DNA from: Nectonema munidae
Lineage: Eukaryota; Nematomorpha; Nectonematoida; Nectonematidae
Direction: 5' to 3'
Length of the DNA stretch: 64,000 bases
Assembly (NCBI GenBank): GCA_030549495.1
Contig: JAUIRK010000763.1
Coordinates: 186,001 to 250,000, forward strand
Each line of letters starts with the position of its first letter. Positions within the stretch are counted from its first letter, which is position 1. The notes beneath the pieces were generated by a model. That model did not search any database. It was not told the DNA's origin and saw only the letters and a list, made by a program, of their open reading frames with translations. Below are positions 61,079 to 64,000 of the stretch, in pieces. A program made the position numbers and the translations under genes.

Positions 61079-62572
61079 CAATTGGATACAACTTTTTACT
61101 GAGACACTTTGCTGCTTAAAAATAAAATTTTAAATTATAAATGTTAACATTTTTAGCAAACAAATGTTACGGAACTAGATTACTAACGTAGAAAAACAAA
61201 GAAAGATATATTATCTTCACACTATTGATGCCTATATATTCAGCTCATAAAGTAAATCGTTTCAAAATATATTTCGGACTTGAGTCTAGGAATTGACGGG
61301 TATAAAGTCGAAAATTCAAATTTGACCCTTTTAAATAGAAATTGAAGGTCTAAAATGTTTGAAAGTAAATCGGCTACAAACCTTAAATTTATATGAATTA
61401 GTCGTTCCATTGGGATAAAACTTTTAAGCTTTAAATTATAGATACAAAAAAAATATTTACTTCACTAAAAATTTGGGGGCTCTGTTTCAAATCACTTTAC
61501 TACTGCCTCTAATCAACTATAGATCAAATTCCGATTGATTATTTTTATTTCAAATGAACAGGAAATAAAAAAACAGATTTTAAATATTCATTCAAAGACT
61601 TAGGCTTTGCCTTAAAACAAGAAAAGTAATATGGAAAGTGTAGTTACAAGCCAAACAAGTCTTTTAAATAATATAAATAAAGATAAAGAATTGATATAAT
61701 CTAACATTGTTTGGGAAAGAGAGAGAAGAGTGATGTTAATTTTCAATTTTAATTGATTTTGATTAAATTGAGGCGTAGGAATAGATTAATTTTCACCGAC
61801 TCCGATCTTGTTTTTTCCAGAATTTTTGTTCTAAAAATGTTAGGATATCTATTTTTATTTAGTTTTAAAATTTGGTCATTAGTAGAATAGTTCTTTTCGC
61901 TAATAATTTTAGCTTGATCATTTTATCTATCACAATCGTAACATTGACGCCATTATATAAGAACAAATGAGGTTCATGAAATTTAATCACTTCATAGATA
62001 TTTGTATATATACAATCTCATTTGCTTACAAATAATGTTATATTAAAATATATAATGGAATTACATCCAAGTCATAAATAAATAAATAAAAACTAAAAGA
62101 GGTAAATAAGTAGAGAACAGTACAATTTTATTTAAATTAATTCTTTGACAATAAATTTTCAACAACTCTGGTCTTCTTCGAATCAAATCTACCATTACAA
62201 GAAGAAAAACAAGGAACAGAAGATGAAGGAGCAAAAAGATAATTTTCTGCTTTCTTCCATGATTTCTGGTAAACAAAATAATTTAGGTTGTCTTGGATAG
62301 AGATTTGGTCGTCTTTATTGATGATATCGATAAAATTTGTGGCTATATCGAAAAGGGAGAAAATAATTTTATCAATTTGGCCAAAATATATAATCTACGG
62401 GACAGAAATATCATTATGATGAAAAAGATATAGTCAATTAGCAAAATGAAAAAAAAATATGACGATAAATTAGCAAGAGTTAAAATAATAAAATTAATTT
62501 ATATCTATAGTAGCAAAAATTTTATTTAAATCAAATTGAACATGATAAATTTACTATGTAAGGATAAACATA
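61079..62572. other. gene-poor stretch
   Basis: AT-rich DNA with no recognised gene or element. CACCGACTCCGATC at about 61797 echoes the repeat-like words near 18030. Confidence 0.5.
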
Positions 62573-62580
62573 TTTAAGAG

Positions 62581-62896
62581 CAGTGGTTCTTAAAATAAGG
62601 GGCGCAAGAAACTTCTAAGGGAAGTCGTGAGGTTCTTAATAAAATAAAAAAATTTGTGAAACGTGAGCAAATATTAATAATTTTATGAAACAAATGCATA
62701 AATACCACTTAAACAATCCTATTTATATTCATTGTTAATAAAAAAATTAATAAAATGAATAATTAATCTTAATTAAAAATATTTTTTCTTTTTCTTGAAA
62801 ATTTAGGAGGGAATTAAATATGTGGATGCAAGGCGGCGTGGAGAGAAAGGTTTGCTCTTAAAAGGGGGGCCATGGTAAAAAGGTTGAGAGCCACTA
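62581..62896. mobile_element. ~316-bp hAT MITE
   Basis: The left end CAGTGGTTCTTAAA and the inverted right end TAGTGGCTCTCAACC are imperfect. Flanks TTTAAGAG and GTCTAGAG share 5 of 8 bases. It abuts the hAT transposase relic that starts at 62913. Confidence 0.75.
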
Positions 62897-62912
62897 GTCT
62901 AGAGTCTAGAGT

Positions 62913-63720
62913 CACGCTTCCCAAACTTTTTTACCCTAAGGCGCACCTATGAAATAACTGACACTTTGGGGCGCACCATTGCATTGATATGGAAAAATTG
63001 GTCCTCAAATTTTAAAATAAAGAATATAAAGAAGTATTATGAAATAACCATTCATTTTTTAGAGAATACATTGTACATTTATTATCTTAATGGGAAATAT
63101 GCGACTGGTGAGATTTTACAATGTTGTGTATGTTTGGTCTTATTTGGGATAAACAAATTCTCATCTCTTCATCTATGCATTGACTTGATCTATTCTACTT
63201 GATGTTGGTTAGCGCAGAAAATCCTTTTTCACAGAGATAAGATGTGGAAAACTACAATAAAATAGTCAAAGCTTTCCAGGCTATTGAAGGGTATGTATCT
63301 TTGATTGAAATCCAAAATATCTCCTTATACTTCATCTTTAAAGTTGGATTAGTAGCAATGACAGCCAACTACATGGGTCATCATGATATTTGGATTGTTT
63401 TGCTTTACAAACGATGTAAAACCCTTATTAGAACCTACCATTGATGGGTCTCCATCGGTACAAACCCCAACACACGATTTCCAGAACAAATTGCTTTCTC
63501 AAAGTAGTCATTTAAAATATTAAAAATATCTTCATCTTTAGTAGTGGTAGGTTCTTTACAACAAAGGTACTGGTTAATTATATTATCCCCATCAATAAAA
63601 CGAATAAAGGCAGTTGTGCTTTTTTTTGTTGTCGGTTGATTCATCAACTTGGAGAGAAAAAAGTCAATTCTGAAGTTTATTATTGCATACATTGTCCTAA
63701 ATATCGTTAGACATTTACAA
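62913..63720 (-). pseudogene. hAT transposase (Buster/ZBED-like), broken and partial
   Basis: The minus strand reads FIRFIDGDNIINQYLCCKEP, then TTTKDEDIFNILNDYFEK (63640-63500). After a frame change come CVGVCTDGDPSM and GFTSFVKQNNPNIM (63475-63390). After an internal deletion follow YLCEKGFSALTNIK (about 63230) and IDEEMRICLSQIRPNIHN (about 63170-63120). These are the RNase-H-like core and the dimerisation region of Buster/SCAND3/ZBED5-type hAT proteins. The left terminus reads CACGCTTCCCAAACTTTTTT, a worn hAT end, next to TCTAGAGT. The N-terminal half is missing and may lie beyond the window. Confidence 0.8.
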
Positions 63721-64000
63721 AATGCGCCTATGAAATATTAAATAAATAAAAACGTACGAGTTATAAGTTACAGAAAAATAGAAATCAGGAGATCTGTGTA
63801 AGTGTAATGTGAAATAGTATATTTTTGAAAAAAATTATTTCTTTAAAAAACAGTGAATCTGCAATTTCGCAGAAAAATTGACAATCAAAAAACAAGCTTG
63901 ATTTCAAAATAACAATGTCTTAAATATTATATATTTTGAATATAAAAAATAATTCAACATAAAAGAGAAAAGAATTATAAATTTTAACATTCATAAGAAT

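Noticed and set aside
1-64000. LTR retroelements, Polintons or other virus-derived elements
   Set aside because: No LTR pairs, capsid, envelope, integrase or protein-primed polymerase signatures were seen.

Overview
This window is AT-rich eukaryotic nuclear DNA from an invertebrate animal. The evidence is one spliced gene with GT-AG introns, animal-type transketolase sequence, LINE and tRNA-SINE fossils, and many hAT transposon remnants. The base composition, the hAT load and the mix of ~55-nt and multi-kilobase introns would suit a parasitic copepod such as a sea louse. That species guess is inference; the sequence only supports 'metazoan, probably arthropod'.

The one host gene I can rebuild fully is transketolase, on the minus strand from 55591 (ATG) to 30341 (stop). 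It has 13 coding exons that join without a frame break into a 638-residue protein; every junction is GT-AG and the phases agree. Five introns are 51-62 nt and one is 299 nt; the other six are 1.5-8.2 kb and hold most of the transposon debris. Intron 11 carries a decayed piggyBac element with recognisable ends. Intron 5 carries a G-poor LINE with RNase H, the tail of another LINE, a SINE/LINE-like tail and a broken hAT transposase. Intron 2 carries a second type of LINE reverse transcriptase, and intron 1 carries a 270-bp hAT MITE. Introns 2 and 4 share a ~220-bp direct repeat.

Positions 1-30300, downstream of transketolase, are mostly gene-poor. They hold hAT transposase relics (1-1030, 11963-13010, 24815-26050), a ~150-bp tandem array (8330-9105), tRNA-derived SINE heads, small hAT MITEs, and short islands of richer composition that may be regulatory. 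One well-spliced orphan exon candidate of an unrecognised gene lies at 14590-14680 (minus).

Positions 55600-64000, upstream of transketolase, are a stack of nested DNA transposons. The outer shell is a 3.3-kb element with CAGGGGCGCACA ends and an ATTTAATT duplication. Inside it are two smaller hAT MITEs, a 42-bp tandem repeat, a SINE head and a MULE-like MITE with 10-bp target duplications. Further right are two more hAT MITEs and a broken Buster/ZBED-type hAT transposase. Most hAT target duplications in the window fit nnnTAnnn, the Buster pattern. I saw no LTR, Polinton or other virus-like element, no intact transposase, no functional tRNA or rRNA and no CRISPR array.
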